A stretch of 37,138 bases of DNA from Candidatus Zixiibacteriota bacterium (GTDB taxonomy: Bacteria; Zixibacteria; MSB-5A5; UM-FILTER-46-8). The stretch is from positions 1-37,138 of the forward strand of contig WJIJ01000012.1 in assembly GCA_014730345.1 (NCBI GenBank), read 5' to 3'. The notes below the pieces were generated by a model, which was not told the DNA's origin, did no database searches, and worked only from the letters and a program-made list of their open reading frames with translations. Made by a program: the position numbers and the translations under genes. Positions 1 to 7,902 of this stretch are shown here, piece by piece. Every line of letters starts with the position of its first letter. Positions within the stretch are counted from its first letter, which is position 1.

Positions 1-393
1 ATCCGTTTCCAATGGAATCGGCGGTGCCGGGGCGATTTCAATATTGTCGATTACCTCGGTTTCGGAGTCAAGGATTGTAAGAGTTGCGGTCGCTCCCCGC
101 GGAATCGCTATACCTCTTCCATCGCCCGGTAGATTAGGCGCGCCAGCATTATTCGGAAGGAAAGCTCCCGGTATCTGAACATTTTTCATGGGGATTCCAT
201 CAACCTCGATCTCGGTTATCATTAAATTTTCGATGGAAAAAACTACCTCTACTCCCGACATTCCCTGGCTGGTGAGGTTAAAACCAGGATCGCCCCAGGG
301 ATTATCGAATGTAATTAACTCGGCGTTACTTTCCGCGGCGAAAGGTATCGCGCAGAGAGTTGCTATTAGGATTAAATACAGCGGAAACCTCAT
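1..393 (-). CDS. Gingipain-like (peptidase C25) secreted protease, N-terminal 131 residues only
   Basis: The gene runs off the left edge, so only the signal peptide and the start of the propeptide are present. Translation from ATG at 393-391 gives a hydrophobic leader (MRFPLYLILIATLCAIPFAA) and then a stretch closely matching the N-terminus of the complete C25 protease at 11796-16304. Shared blocks include LPNNAGAPNLPG, LDSETEV and IAPAPPIP. The start is supported by AGGAAGG 7 bases upstream. The catalytic domain lies outside the window, so protease activity is inferred only from the paralogue. It probably carries the same T9SS tail. The frame is open across all 131 codons. Confidence 0.85.
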   Translation of the reverse strand, partial: MRFPLYLILIATLCAIPFAAESNAELITFDNPWGDPGFNLTSQGMSGVEVVFSIENLMITEIEVDGIPMKNVQIPGAFLPNNAGAPNLPGDGRGIAIPRGATATLTILDSETEVIDNIEIAPAPPIPLETD

Positions 394-419
394 AACTAAT
401 CCTTCCTGATATGTGGAAT

Positions 420-448
420 AATTTAAAATCTAAATAGAATAAATTCAA
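420..448 (-). promoter_or_regulatory. Possible sigma-70 promoter of the leftmost protease gene
   Basis: On the minus strand TTGAAT (448-443) is followed after 17 bases by TAAATT (425-420). This lies about 30 bases upstream of the start codon at 393. Both hexamers are imperfect and the region is AT-rich, so chance matches are likely. Confidence 0.3.
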
Positions 449-708
449 TCCGCGATAAGCAGATTCTCTTACCGCAAAATTCTGTTTTATATAAATCCAT
501 AAAAAACATTAGCACCACCACAGTTTATAATTCTAATAAAACATTTTACCATCCAATGTCAATCGATAATCTTCAATTGCGTTACCCGAAATCTGTTTAC
601 ATTATTAGTAAAACATTCTTATGGGCTTAAGCGATTATCTCTCGCCGTTAAACCGAAACAAACTGGAAATGCCGCGGCGTTTGCGGAAAATTATATTTCA
701 AATCTATA

Positions 709-738
709 TTGACATTTCATAACAGTATTCATTATTTT
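709..738 (+). promoter_or_regulatory. Possible sigma-70 promoter of the propeller-protein gene
   Basis: TTGACA at 709-714 is a perfect -35 hexamer, followed after 18 bases by TATTTT at 733-738. It would give a leader of about 220 bases before the start at 968, which is long but possible. Confidence 0.35.
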
Positions 739-967
739 AAATAAGGTTCGGAAAAACAACCAAACCACATTTTTTCTACATTAATTCTAAGCGCAGTCTA
801 AAATAACTAAATAATGAAAGAAAATTTGGCGCCGGATTGAATAAGCTTATTTGATTTTTTGCATTCAACAATCAATTCGCCGTATTGATATAATCATTGA
901 TGATAAACAAAAGCGATTTATCTCATGGATCAGGAGATATGAAAATCGCAATTACACGAGGTTTGTT

Positions 968-2821
968 ATGTTTAAAACAGCTACCATAATCGCGGCATTG
1001 ATATTTATTGCATCGGTAAATGCTGTTGCCGTGCCGGGAGACACCATCGGCACCAGGATTTACGGCGGTGAGACGCCGGATTATTGCGTTTCAGCGATTG
1101 AAGTTGAAAACGGGGAATTGGTAATCGCAGGATACACCCAGACCCTGGATAACGGCGATACTGATATATGGGTTTTCAAGCTAAATGCCGAAGGCGATAT
1201 GCTCTGGGAAAAGACCTATGGAGACGATGGCAACGAGACCGCCTATGACTTAGACCGGACGGCCGACGGGGGTTTCATCATAATGGGAGATATAAACGCG
1301 CCGGGCTCCGATGACCGGGATATATATGTATTAAGGCTCGATTCAAACGGCGATTCTCTCTGGAGCATGGTTTATGATTCCGATCTCGATTCGGATGCCG
1401 GAGCGCTATGCCCCGCGGTTGACGGGGGTTACCTTATAACCGGTTCACTGGTTTTCCAGCAACCGGATACGATCGATATCTTCCTGATGAAAATAGAAAA
1501 CGATGGCGATTCTCTCTGGAGCTTGACCTATGGAGGAGAACTGCGGGATTGGGCGTACGATATGGAAGTAACCGATGACAGCGGTTATTTTATCCTCGGC
1601 CGCACCGAAAGCTTTGGCTCGGGGGGAACGGACTACTATTTGCTCAAAGTTGATTCGCTGGGCAATGAGATATGGAGTTACGCGTATGGCACAACAGATT
1701 TTGATAATCCATTTTCCATGTGCCTGACAGGTGACGGAGGCTGTATACTCGCGGGAAGTTCTTACGGGTTAGACACGAATTATGATGACTATTATGTAGT
1801 CCGGGTGGACAGTCTTGGAAACGAAGTATGGTCTTCGTTTTTTGGCGGGGAACTATATGAACGGGCCAGCGCCGTGCACCCCACACCCGATGGGAACTAC
1901 CTGGTTACCGGCGGGACTACAAGTTTCGGCGAAGGAAGCTGGGATTATTACATTGTTAAATTCAATCCCGATGGCGATTCAATCTGGAGCCGGTCCTATG
2001 GAACAACCGATTATGATTTCCTGCGTTATTCCTTGACCCTGAGCGAATATAACTACCTTCTCGTGGGAACGACCGGTCATCCGGTAATTGGAAATCCCGA
2101 CGCCTATTTAATGAAAGTCGAAGGCGCGTTGCCGTCGCCGGCAGTGGTTATTGACATAATCCCCGATGATCCCCCGCCTTTATTTATCCCCCGGGGTTCA
2201 TCCTTCAGCTATACCGGTGAACTTACCAATGTGATCAACAGGGATGTTTATACGGATGTGTGGATCCGCGCGCGGCATATCCCCACAAACAACTATTATG
2301 GTCCCCAGACTCACTTCGATGATATCTTCCTCACCGCCGGGCAGACATTCTCCTATTACCCGGTAATTCAGGATATTCACCCGATAGCCCCGCTCGGGGA
2401 GTATAATTACATAGTCTATTGCGGCGACTATCCAACGCTTACACCTGAAGATTCTAACTATATTGAAGTGGTCATTACCGAAACCGATGGGGAGTTGAAT
2501 GATGGCGGATGGGATATTTACGGCTGGGGCAAAGAATCGCCCAAAAATAGCATACTACCATCGCAGTTGGCTGGCAGTTGTTATCCCAATCCTTTTAACG
2601 CGCGTACCAACTTAGAAATATTTCTGCCCGGAGCGGGGATGGTAAAACTTGATGTGTATGATATCATGGGACGGAAAGTTGAAACACTCGCGAATGGTTT
2701 TATGGCGGCGGGAAAACACATTATCGCATGGGATGCTTCTGCCTATTCAAGCGGTATCTATTTCTACAAGCTAAATGCCGGTACAGCAAATGTAACCCAA
2801 AAAATGGTTTTAATAAAGTAG
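968..2821 (+). CDS. Secreted 7-repeat beta-propeller-like protein with T9SS sorting domain
   Basis: A 617-residue exported protein of unknown ligand. After a signal peptide (residues 1-22) there are seven repeats of about 50 residues (roughly 24-386). Each has a DGGYLITG-type strand, a D.YLLKVD strand and a W(S)xxYG turn (SLWSMVYD, SLWSLTYGG, EIWSYAYG, EVWSSFFGG, SIWSRSYG), which suggests a seven-bladed propeller. A module of about 110 residues (392-503) also found in three other proteins of this window follows. The T9SS type A tail starts at YPNPFN (about 539) and ends GIYFYKL...MVLIK. An ATG at 851 is in frame, but GAGG at 958-961 and the signal peptide favour 968. T9SS cargo of this sort is released or anchored at the cell surface; adhesion or binding is a guess. 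Confidence 0.85.
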   Translation: MFKTATIIAALIFIASVNAVAVPGDTIGTRIYGGETPDYCVSAIEVENGELVIAGYTQTLDNGDTDIWVFKLNAEGDMLWEKTYGDDGNETAYDLDRTADGGFIIMGDINAPGSDDRDIYVLRLDSNGDSLWSMVYDSDLDSDAGALCPAVDGGYLITGSLVFQQPDTIDIFLMKIENDGDSLWSLTYGGELRDWAYDMEVTDDSGYFILGRTESFGSGGTDYYLLKVDSLGNEIWSYAYGTTDFDNPFSMCLTGDGGCILAGSSYGLDTNYDDYYVVRVDSLGNEVWSSFFGGELYERASAVHPTPDGNYLVTGGTTSFGEGSWDYYIVKFNPDGDSIWSRSYGTTDYDFLRYSLTLSEYNYLLVGTTGHPVIGNPDAYLMKVEGALPSPAVVIDIIPDDPPPLFIPRGSSFSYTGELTNVINRDVYTDVWIRARHIPTNNYYGPQTHFDDIFLTAGQTFSYYPVIQDIHPIAPLGEYNYIVYCGDYPTLTPEDSNYIEVVITETDGELNDGGWDIYGWGKESPKNSILPSQLAGSCYPNPFNARTNLEIFLPGAGMVKLDVYDIMGRKVETLANGFMAAGKHIIAWDASAYSSGIYFYKLNAGTANVTQKMVLIK

Positions 2822-3095
2822 GATTAGTCGGGAATTCAACCTTAACAGACTACCAAATTCCTGTACAGACAGTATAGTATTACTACGTTTTGCTTACACA
2901 ATCTTAACACAATATTAATTTGACCAAATTAATTATCGGTGCTATGTAGTCAAATTGGATTTCTACAAAGTTGAGTTGACTGAACCTCAATTTAAATGAC
3001 CGATTTGACTGCGCCGTTTTTAAATAGCTCCCCGAACATTATTATCATACCATATATTTTGTTTACTTTGCCGCTTTTCATAAAAGGGGGAATGA

Positions 3096-3647
3096 TTGAC
3101 TAAAAGGATTTTAATAAATTCTTCAGTTCTTTGTATGATATTTTCGAATCTGTCCGCCGCTATGCCCCGGGAAGGATCTTTTGAATTCGACGGCGTTATT
3201 CACAACAACACCACGAGTTACCGCATCGTGGATATATGGGTGAATACCGCCTATTGCGGCAATTACCCGAATTACATTGCCGTTTATTACTCATTTGGCT
3301 TTACTATAACCGTAGCGAAAACCGGCGATAACGATAAATGGACGCTGAGTGGATGGTTTGACGAGCAAACTGAAATTGCCCCGGACAATTGTTCGTTGAA
3401 TGGGATTTACCCGAATCCATTCAACGCTTCAACTACCATAAGCTACTCGATATCCCATGAAACTGATGTAAGGCTCGAGATTTTCAACCTGATGGGTCAG
3501 CGTGTCGACGTCCCGGTGGACGAACGCCAGAAACCCGGCGAATACGCTATAACGTGGGATGCTTCCGGTTTGTCTTCAGGCGTATACTTCGCCATCCTGA
3601 ACACCGGTGAAAAAAGCATTTCCCGCCGAATGACCCTTGTTAAGTAG
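3096..3647 (+). CDS. Short T9SS-tail protein, apparently an internally shortened relative of neighbouring cargo
   Basis: 183 residues with a weak signal peptide, a fragmentary middle and a complete T9SS tail (YPNPFN at 105-110, ending SSGVYFAILN...MTLVK). Residues 27-75 match the two ends of the module that precedes the tail in the 968-2821 and 29255-30070 products. GSFEFDGVIHN and DIW match its beginning, and YCGNYPNYIAVYY matches its end. About 50 residues expected between them (including YGP and P.AP.G.Y) are missing. The start is TTG, chosen because AAAGGGGG at 3083-3090 sits 5 bases upstream; an ATG at 3092 runs into a stop at once. It may be a decaying copy or a minimal cargo. Confidence 0.65.
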   Translation: MTKRILINSSVLCMIFSNLSAAMPREGSFEFDGVIHNNTTSYRIVDIWVNTAYCGNYPNYIAVYYSFGFTITVAKTGDNDKWTLSGWFDEQTEIAPDNCSLNGIYPNPFNASTTISYSISHETDVRLEIFNLMGQRVDVPVDERQKPGEYAITWDASGLSSGVYFAILNTGEKSISRRMTLVK

Positions 3648-3666
3648 TGCCCAACTACTGCACCAG

Positions 3667-3700
3667 AAGCCGGGCAGGAACCTGTCCGGCTTTATTTTTT
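3667..3700 (+). terminator. Rho-independent terminator of the 3096-3647 gene
   Basis: A 12-bp stem (AAGCCGGGCAGG with CCTGTCCGGCTT, one G-U pair, tight AA loop) is followed by TTATTTTTT. It overlaps the stop codon of the convergent gene ending at 3692. No T-run exists in the other direction, so it serves the + strand. Confidence 0.8.
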
Positions 3701-4558
3701 CAACCGGTCTTTGATATAAAGACGGTAAAGTTCATCCTTCAAGTAGTCATAAGCAGAGTCAACATCATCGAAGGTCTTATACATTTCCAGGTCGCTTTCG
3801 GAGATTGTTCCCCAGCGCGCCATAGCCTCGATATCGACGATTTCATTCCAATAGTCACTGCCGTACAGAATTACCGGCATCTGCTTTTTAGTTTTTCCGG
3901 TTTGGATAATGGTCATCAACTCGAATAATTCATCGAGGGTGCCAAAACCGCCCGGGAAAACCACCAGAGCTTTCGCAAGATAGAAAAACCAGAATTTGCG
4001 GATAAAAAAGTAATGGAACTCGAAAGAAAGCTCCCTTGATTGAAACGGATTGGGAAATTGCTCGAATGGAAGGCTGATATTCAAACCCACCGACTTCCCC
4101 TTTGCCTTTTTAGCGCCTTTGTTCGCGGCCTCCATAATACCCGGTCCTCCTCCGGTGCAGACCAGGAAACGTATATTCTTATCCTCGTATTCCTTGAACC
4201 ACTGTGTCAGCTTTTGAGCCAATTTTGAAGCGTCCTCGTAGTAACGAGCCAGGGAAACATCCCGCAATGCCCGGTCATAACGCTTTTCAAGAACAGATGA
4301 TATCCGTTTTTTCGAACCCATTTCCTTCTCAATCGCCTTCAGATTCTTCTTTGCCACTTTTTTAGGAAGAATTCTCGCGGAGCCGAAGAACACTACAGTA
4401 TCCCAAACCCGGTGCTTCTGGAACCTGCTTGCAGGTTCGATCATTTCTGACAACACCCGTATTATCCGCGCCGGAGGGCTGTTTAGAAATTCGTAATTGT
4501 TGTATGCCTTGATCAACCAGTTTTCCGGATTCTTTGAGGATGTTTTTTTCTTCTTCAT
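3692..4558 (-). CDS. LOG-family nucleoside 5'-monophosphate phosphoribohydrolase (lysine decarboxylase-like fold)
   Basis: 288 residues with the signature of the LOG/TIGR00730 family, which removes the base from nucleoside 5'-monophosphates (cytokinin-activating enzymes in plants, broader nucleotide turnover in bacteria). Visible motifs are FGSAR (58-62), GGGPGIMEAANKGA (136-149), and the family hallmark PGGFGTLDELFE (202-213), whose Thr and Glu shape the active site. FHYFFIRKFWF (181-191) before it is also typical of the longer bacterial members. No signal peptide is present, so it is cytoplasmic. The Lys-rich N-terminus is unremarkable. AAAGGAAAT precedes ATG at 4558. It is transcribed alone, divergent from the CBS/TerC pair. 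Old annotations call such proteins lysine decarboxylase, which is unlikely to be correct. Confidence 0.85.
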   Translation of the reverse strand: MKKKKTSSKNPENWLIKAYNNYEFLNSPPARIIRVLSEMIEPASRFQKHRVWDTVVFFGSARILPKKVAKKNLKAIEKEMGSKKRISSVLEKRYDRALRDVSLARYYEDASKLAQKLTQWFKEYEDKNIRFLVCTGGGPGIMEAANKGAKKAKGKSVGLNISLPFEQFPNPFQSRELSFEFHYFFIRKFWFFYLAKALVVFPGGFGTLDELFELMTIIQTGKTKKQMPVILYGSDYWNEIVDIEAMARWGTISESDLEMYKTFDDVDSAYDYLKDELYRLYIKDRLKK

Positions 4559-4748
4559 ATTTCCTTTATGTCAATAGTTAAAAATTAATCCTGCAATATG
4601 TTATAACCGATTATCCAATTTACATCATAGCGGCTTTAACTCCAAACAAGATAAACGGTTTCATGCATAAAAAATATCAAGACCGGTCGTCAATTTAAGA
4701 AAATATTTATGCTATTATGATATAAAGGCATGTTCAATGAAAAAGTAG

Positions 4749-4776
4749 TTGTTTAAACGCGCGAGTTTTGTATTAT
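4749..4776 (+). promoter_or_regulatory. Possible promoter of the CBS-TerC pair
   Basis: TTGTTT (4749-4754), a 16-base spacer, then TATTAT (4771-4776), about 55 bases ahead of the CBS gene start. No yybP-ykoY (Mn2+) riboswitch signature is visible in 4559-4831, although many terC genes have one. Confidence 0.35.
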
Positions 4777-4831
4777 ATTCCCTACCCGTTAAACGAATTT
4801 AATGAACTCTGTTTACAAAAATGGAGAGGTT

Positions 4832-5377
4832 ATGGAAAATAAATTGGTCAGGGATTTGATGGTTCCGATTGAGGAATACGCGGTAGTCGATGAAACCGCG
4901 TCATTACACGAAGCTTTCTTGGCCCTCGATAACGCGCTGATGGCTATGCCCGCCGGCAGACAGCCATACAGGGCCGTATTGGTTCAGAATGCTGAAGGCA
5001 AAGTAGTGGGAAAGATCGGGCAATTATCGTTTCTCAAAGCCCTGGAGCCTAAATACGACGCCCTCGGAGACGTGGGCTCGCTCTCAAGAGCTGGCGTCAG
5101 CGCCGGCTTTATATCTTCAATGATGGACCATTACCGGTTTTTTCAGGACGATATTCGGGATATGTGTACACAGGCAAAAAATATCAAGGTTACTGATGCC
5201 ATGCATACAATTACCGAAAAAATCGATGCCGACTCGGAACTTGCGGAAGCTATGCATAAAATCGTGATGTTCCAAACCCTTTCAATTTTGGTAGTGGATG
5301 GTGAAGAAGTGGTCGGTCTTTTAAGATTGGCCGACCTTTTCGATGAAATTGCCGAAATTATCAGGAACATCAATTAG
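4832..5377 (+). CDS. CBS-domain-pair protein
   Basis: 181 residues consisting almost entirely of two CBS domains (about 5-75 and 118-178) joined by a helical insert. CBS pairs bind adenine nucleotides or related ligands and regulate partner enzymes or transporters. Recognisable elements are VRDLMVPIEEY at the first domain start and VTDAMHTITEKIDADSELAEAMHKI...ILVVDGEEVVGLLRLADLF in the second. There is no signal peptide or membrane segment. The start at 4832 is preferred over an in-frame ATG at 4802 because GGAG (4823-4826) lies 5 bases upstream. The terC gene follows 64 bases later on the same strand. Several TerC-family proteins carry CBS domains fused at their C-terminus, so this may be the split form of that arrangement (inference). 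Confidence 0.8.
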   Translation: MENKLVRDLMVPIEEYAVVDETASLHEAFLALDNALMAMPAGRQPYRAVLVQNAEGKVVGKIGQLSFLKALEPKYDALGDVGSLSRAGVSAGFISSMMDHYRFFQDDIRDMCTQAKNIKVTDAMHTITEKIDADSELAEAMHKIVMFQTLSILVVDGEEVVGLLRLADLFDEIAEIIRNIN

Positions 5378-5441
5378 CTTATAAAGTTCATCATTGATTA
5401 TTCTTAATTGAACAAACCGGGCTTGAATGATTGCATAAGGC

Positions 5442-6374
5442 ATGGAAAACTTAACCTCGTGGGCAGTATTCATCATTGTTATAGTTGTTCTTCTGGCCGT
5501 TGACCTTTACGGATTTCAGCGGAAGGGAAGACAGATAAATGTAAAAAGCGCTCTAATCTGGAGCGCGATATGGATAGCCGTATCGCTCCTTTTCAACCTT
5601 GGAGTTTATTACTGGTATGGAACGGAAAAGGCGATTGAATTTTTGACCGGCTATCTCATTGAGAAATCTCTCAGCCTCGATAATATTTTCGTTTTCTACA
5701 TGTTATTTACCTATTTCTCGGTGCCCTTGCGGTATCAGCGCCGAGTATTGTTCTGGGGAATCCTGGGAGCGTTGATTATGCGCGCGATCCTCATTGCCGC
5801 GGGTATCAGCCTGATTCATAACTTTCATTGGATAATATACATTTTCGGGGCATTCCTTATCCTTACCGGTATACGGATGATGAAAAGTACCGACGAGAAA
5901 GTTTCACCCGAAAAGAATTTGATAGTCCGGTTATTCAAGAAGTTTTTCCAGGTGAGTGACAAACACCATGGGGAAAGATTTTTTATAAAACAAAATGGCA
6001 AGATACTGGCCACTCCCCTATTCGTTACCCTGCTGGCAGTGGAAACGACGGATTTAATCTTCGCCGTGGATTCAATACCGGCTATTTTCGCTATTACTAC
6101 CGATCCATTTATAGTCTATACATCGAATATTTTCGCTATCCTCGGATTGAGGGCGTTGTATTTCGCATTGGCGGGAATTATTTCTTATTTCAGCTACCTT
6201 AAATATGGCCTGTCGATAGTGTTGGTTTTCGTGGGAATAAAGATGGTTATCGTGGATTTCTATAAAATTCCGGTCCTCTACTCACTTGGTTTTATTTCAA
6301 TAGTGCTGATATCCTCTATTGCAATATCCCTGTTTAAAAAGAAACCAACTGAAAAAGAAAAAGCCCGCCTTTAA
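5442..6374 (+). CDS. terC: TerC-family integral membrane protein, probable metal (Mn2+) exporter
   Basis: 310 residues with about eight or nine predicted membrane spans and the family signatures. These are EKSLSLDNIFVF (74-85) in the third helix and ETTDLIFAVDSIPAIFAIT (201-219), which supply the conserved acidic and Asn residues thought to bind the metal. Members include Alx/TerC and Bacillus MeeF/MeeY, linked to Mn2+ efflux and metalation of exported enzymes; the old tellurium label is historical. The loop around 150-190 and the Lys-rich C-terminus are cytoplasmic in the usual topology. AAGG directly before ATG is a weak ribosome site, so translation may depend on the CBS gene upstream. The stop codon lies inside a hairpin shared with the convergent lipoprotein gene. 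Confidence 0.85.
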   Translation: MENLTSWAVFIIVIVVLLAVDLYGFQRKGRQINVKSALIWSAIWIAVSLLFNLGVYYWYGTEKAIEFLTGYLIEKSLSLDNIFVFYMLFTYFSVPLRYQRRVLFWGILGALIMRAILIAAGISLIHNFHWIIYIFGAFLILTGIRMMKSTDEKVSPEKNLIVRLFKKFFQVSDKHHGERFFIKQNGKILATPLFVTLLAVETTDLIFAVDSIPAIFAITTDPFIVYTSNIFAILGLRALYFALAGIISYFSYLKYGLSIVLVFVGIKMVIVDFYKIPVLYSLGFISIVLISSIAISLFKKKPTEKEKARL

Positions 6375-6384
6375 AGACGGGCTT
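6349..6384 (-). terminator. Terminator of the lipoprotein gene, overlapping the terC stop
   Basis: The hairpin at 6361-6384 has outer arms AAGCCCG/CGGGCTT and an inner CTTT/AAAG pair. On the minus strand it is followed by TTTTTCTTTTTC, a strong U-tract. On the + strand only TATCTCAGG follows, so termination of terC there is weaker. Confidence 0.7.
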
Positions 6385-6411
6385 ATCTCAGGTTTTATCG
6401 GAATCATTTTA

Positions 6412-7023
6412 TTAGAGAGTACGGCCGCCAATACCATATCTGGAGAAGTGTTCGATAGTAAAATCAACGGTTCCGTCATCAATATCGTAGTCAACTTCCT
6501 GGAGTTCCCATTCACAGGTATTTGGATTCCAGTAACGTATTTCCGCGCCAGTCAAATCCTCATCATCATCCGCGAAATCTTCGATCGCCGAAAACTCAAT
6601 TGACAAAGTAGCCGGGGTATTGAATACCAATCCGGACGGACCGAATTCTATAACGTAAACCATACCGCTGGCAGTCATATAAGCGGTTGAAGCCGCGGTT
6701 ATTGATACAGCACTGTCAACGGCATTAGAGGGTACATTCAACTCCGCTTCATAAGCGCCAGCGTCAATTTCAACTTCCACTGCCGAATCACCCTCATCTT
6801 CAGGCTCAACTAAATTGACTTTTTCTTCAAATAAATTAATTCCATAAATCCTTCCCCACTGCTGAGCTACCGCGTCATGGCTAAACGGCTCTTTAAGATC
6901 AGCTGAATCATTTTCCGGTGATACGGGTGAATTCTGCTGACTGCAACCACCGATAATCATGGCTACGAAAAGTGCGGACGCGAGTACTAAGGTTCTGAGT
7001 ACAGCATTTTTACGGTTCGACAT
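6412..7023 (-). CDS. Lipoprotein with a ZU5-like beta-sandwich domain
   Basis: 203 residues. The N-terminus has a basic start, a hydrophobic stretch and a lipobox (MIIGGC, Cys at 27), so it should be lipid-anchored in the periplasm or outer membrane. Residues 80-200 form one beta-rich domain with ELNVPSNAVDSAVSI, IEFGPSGLVFNTPATLSIEFS and a closing HFSRYGIGG. This is the pattern of ZU5-like domains in bacterial surface lipoproteins (family assignment from memory, moderate). AGGAGG lies 5 bases before ATG at 7023. No enzymatic residues are recognisable; a structural or binding role is likely. Confidence 0.75.
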   Translation of the reverse strand: MSNRKNAVLRTLVLASALFVAMIIGGCSQQNSPVSPENDSADLKEPFSHDAVAQQWGRIYGINLFEEKVNLVEPEDEGDSAVEVEIDAGAYEAELNVPSNAVDSAVSITAASTAYMTASGMVYVIEFGPSGLVFNTPATLSIEFSAIEDFADDDEDLTGAEIRYWNPNTCEWELQEVDYDIDDGTVDFTIEHFSRYGIGGRTL

Positions 7024-7537
7024 TCATTCCTCCTGGTTCTAATTTTAACAGTATCTGTTGTCTTTCTCCGGTTCATCCATCGCAGGCAGTAGTGTTCAAA
7101 TGTTAATCCATAGTGAGAAATATTTGCCCTTTTCTCATAACTCATTGATATTATGCCTGATAACAAAACATCAAATAAATCCGGATTCTTCATCTGACAA
7201 TAAATGCGCAGATAAATTATTGGTTAAATACCACACATATCGTTTTCGCCCAATATCTCTTAAGTAAGGCGAAATTCTATCTTCAATTGTCTCTAATACC
7301 TCTTTGTAGCGTATGATTACATAAATAACGAAAACCCTCACTGAAATATTGAATTAATTTATTAATTTTGTGATTTATTATTTGGTCAACTGCTCTTATA
7401 TATATGACAATCAACGTATTACGTTATTTATATATTTACGCAGTATTGTTAAGAATTTCCAACTGCTTCCGATAAGTAAAACAGACAACGGTTTAGAGAA
7501 CAAAAATGATTGTAGTATTATTAAAAGGTGGGTTTAA
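7024..7537. other. 514-bp AT-rich intergenic region between divergent genes
   Basis: No gene is convincing here. It carries a FliA-like promoter motif near its right end and a perfect inverted repeat AACGT-ATT-ACGTT at 7413-7425, which could be a protein-binding site or chance. Confidence 0.5.
7449..7475 (+). promoter_or_regulatory. FliA (sigma-28)-like promoter motif
   Basis: TTAAGAAT, 11 bases, TCCGATAA (7468-7475), compared with the enterobacterial consensus TAAAGTTT-N11-GCCGATAA: 5 of 8 and 7 of 8 matches with exact spacing. The ten bases TCCGATAAGT recur identically upstream of cheV (minus strand, 17502-17493). It sits 62 bases before the small gene at 7538. Confidence 0.4.
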
Positions 7538-7816
7538 GTGTTTTTAGATTCCTTTACAAAAATCGAAATTAGAGAATTGATAACTTCGCATATATACTCA
7601 ACAGCTTTTGAAAATGATTTGGACAAACCGGTATCGTGCTTTAAAGGTTTGGCCGGAGAATTTCCCGAAGACGGCTTATTCCCTATCCATATCAACCCCA
7701 GTAATATTAACAATATACGGGAGGGCGATATGGATAAACTCTCTAACGACCCCTATATTCCCGTCAACAAAGCCCGTGAAATCTGCGAAAAAACGGAGTT
7801 AGCCGTCGATTTTTGA
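7538..7816 (+). CDS. Small protein of unknown function
   Basis: 92 residues, GTG start preceded by AGGTGG (7526-7532) with a 5-base gap. No domain is recognised. The sequence is acidic and probably soluble, with no signal peptide or membrane segment, and its C-terminal 20 residues (VNKAREICEKTELAVDF) look helical. Support for a real gene comes from the ribosome site, a FliA-like promoter motif 62 bases upstream and a strong terminator 30 bases downstream. If the promoter is real, it belongs to the motility regulon. An anti-sigma role like FlgM would fit such a place, but the FlgM C-terminal pattern is not evident, so this is not claimed. Confidence 0.5.
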   Translation: MFLDSFTKIEIRELITSHIYSTAFENDLDKPVSCFKGLAGEFPEDGLFPIHINPSNINNIREGDMDKLSNDPYIPVNKAREICEKTELAVDF

Positions 7817-7845
7817 ATACTCTTCTACCGCTGCGTAACCGTCAA

Positions 7846-7884
7846 AAGAAAAGCTCAACGCCCCGTTGAGCTTTTCTTATTTTA
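7846..7884. terminator. Strong bidirectional terminator between convergent genes
   Basis: A perfect 15-bp stem (7846-7860 with 7864-7878, core AAAAGCTCAACG) has a CCC loop. T-rich tracts follow on both strands (CTTTTCTTATTTT on +, CTTTTCTTTTG on -). It serves the small gene ending at 7816 and the protease gene ending at 7903. Confidence 0.85.
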
Positions 7885-7902
7885 AAATTACTCCATTAAA
7901 TA

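Larger units (their letters stand above)
394..967. other. 574-bp AT-rich divergent intergenic region
   Basis: No convincing gene is visible. It separates two divergent secreted-protein genes and should hold both promoters. TATAAT at 889-894 has only a poor -35 partner. The open frame of the + strand gene extends back to 851, but the Shine-Dalgarno and signal peptide favour the start at 968, so 851-967 is treated as untranslated. Confidence 0.6.

Noticed and set aside
188-409. Frames antisense to the two C25 protease genes (188-409 and 16051-16380) that resemble each other
   Set aside because: Their similarity is explained by the paralogous protease genes on the opposite strand.
3647-3928. 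Frame antisense to the LOG-family gene
   Set aside because: It runs through a terminator and lies opposite a well-supported enzyme gene.
4559-4831. Mn2+ (yybP-ykoY) riboswitch upstream of the CBS-TerC pair
   Set aside because: None of the conserved stem or loop sequences could be found.
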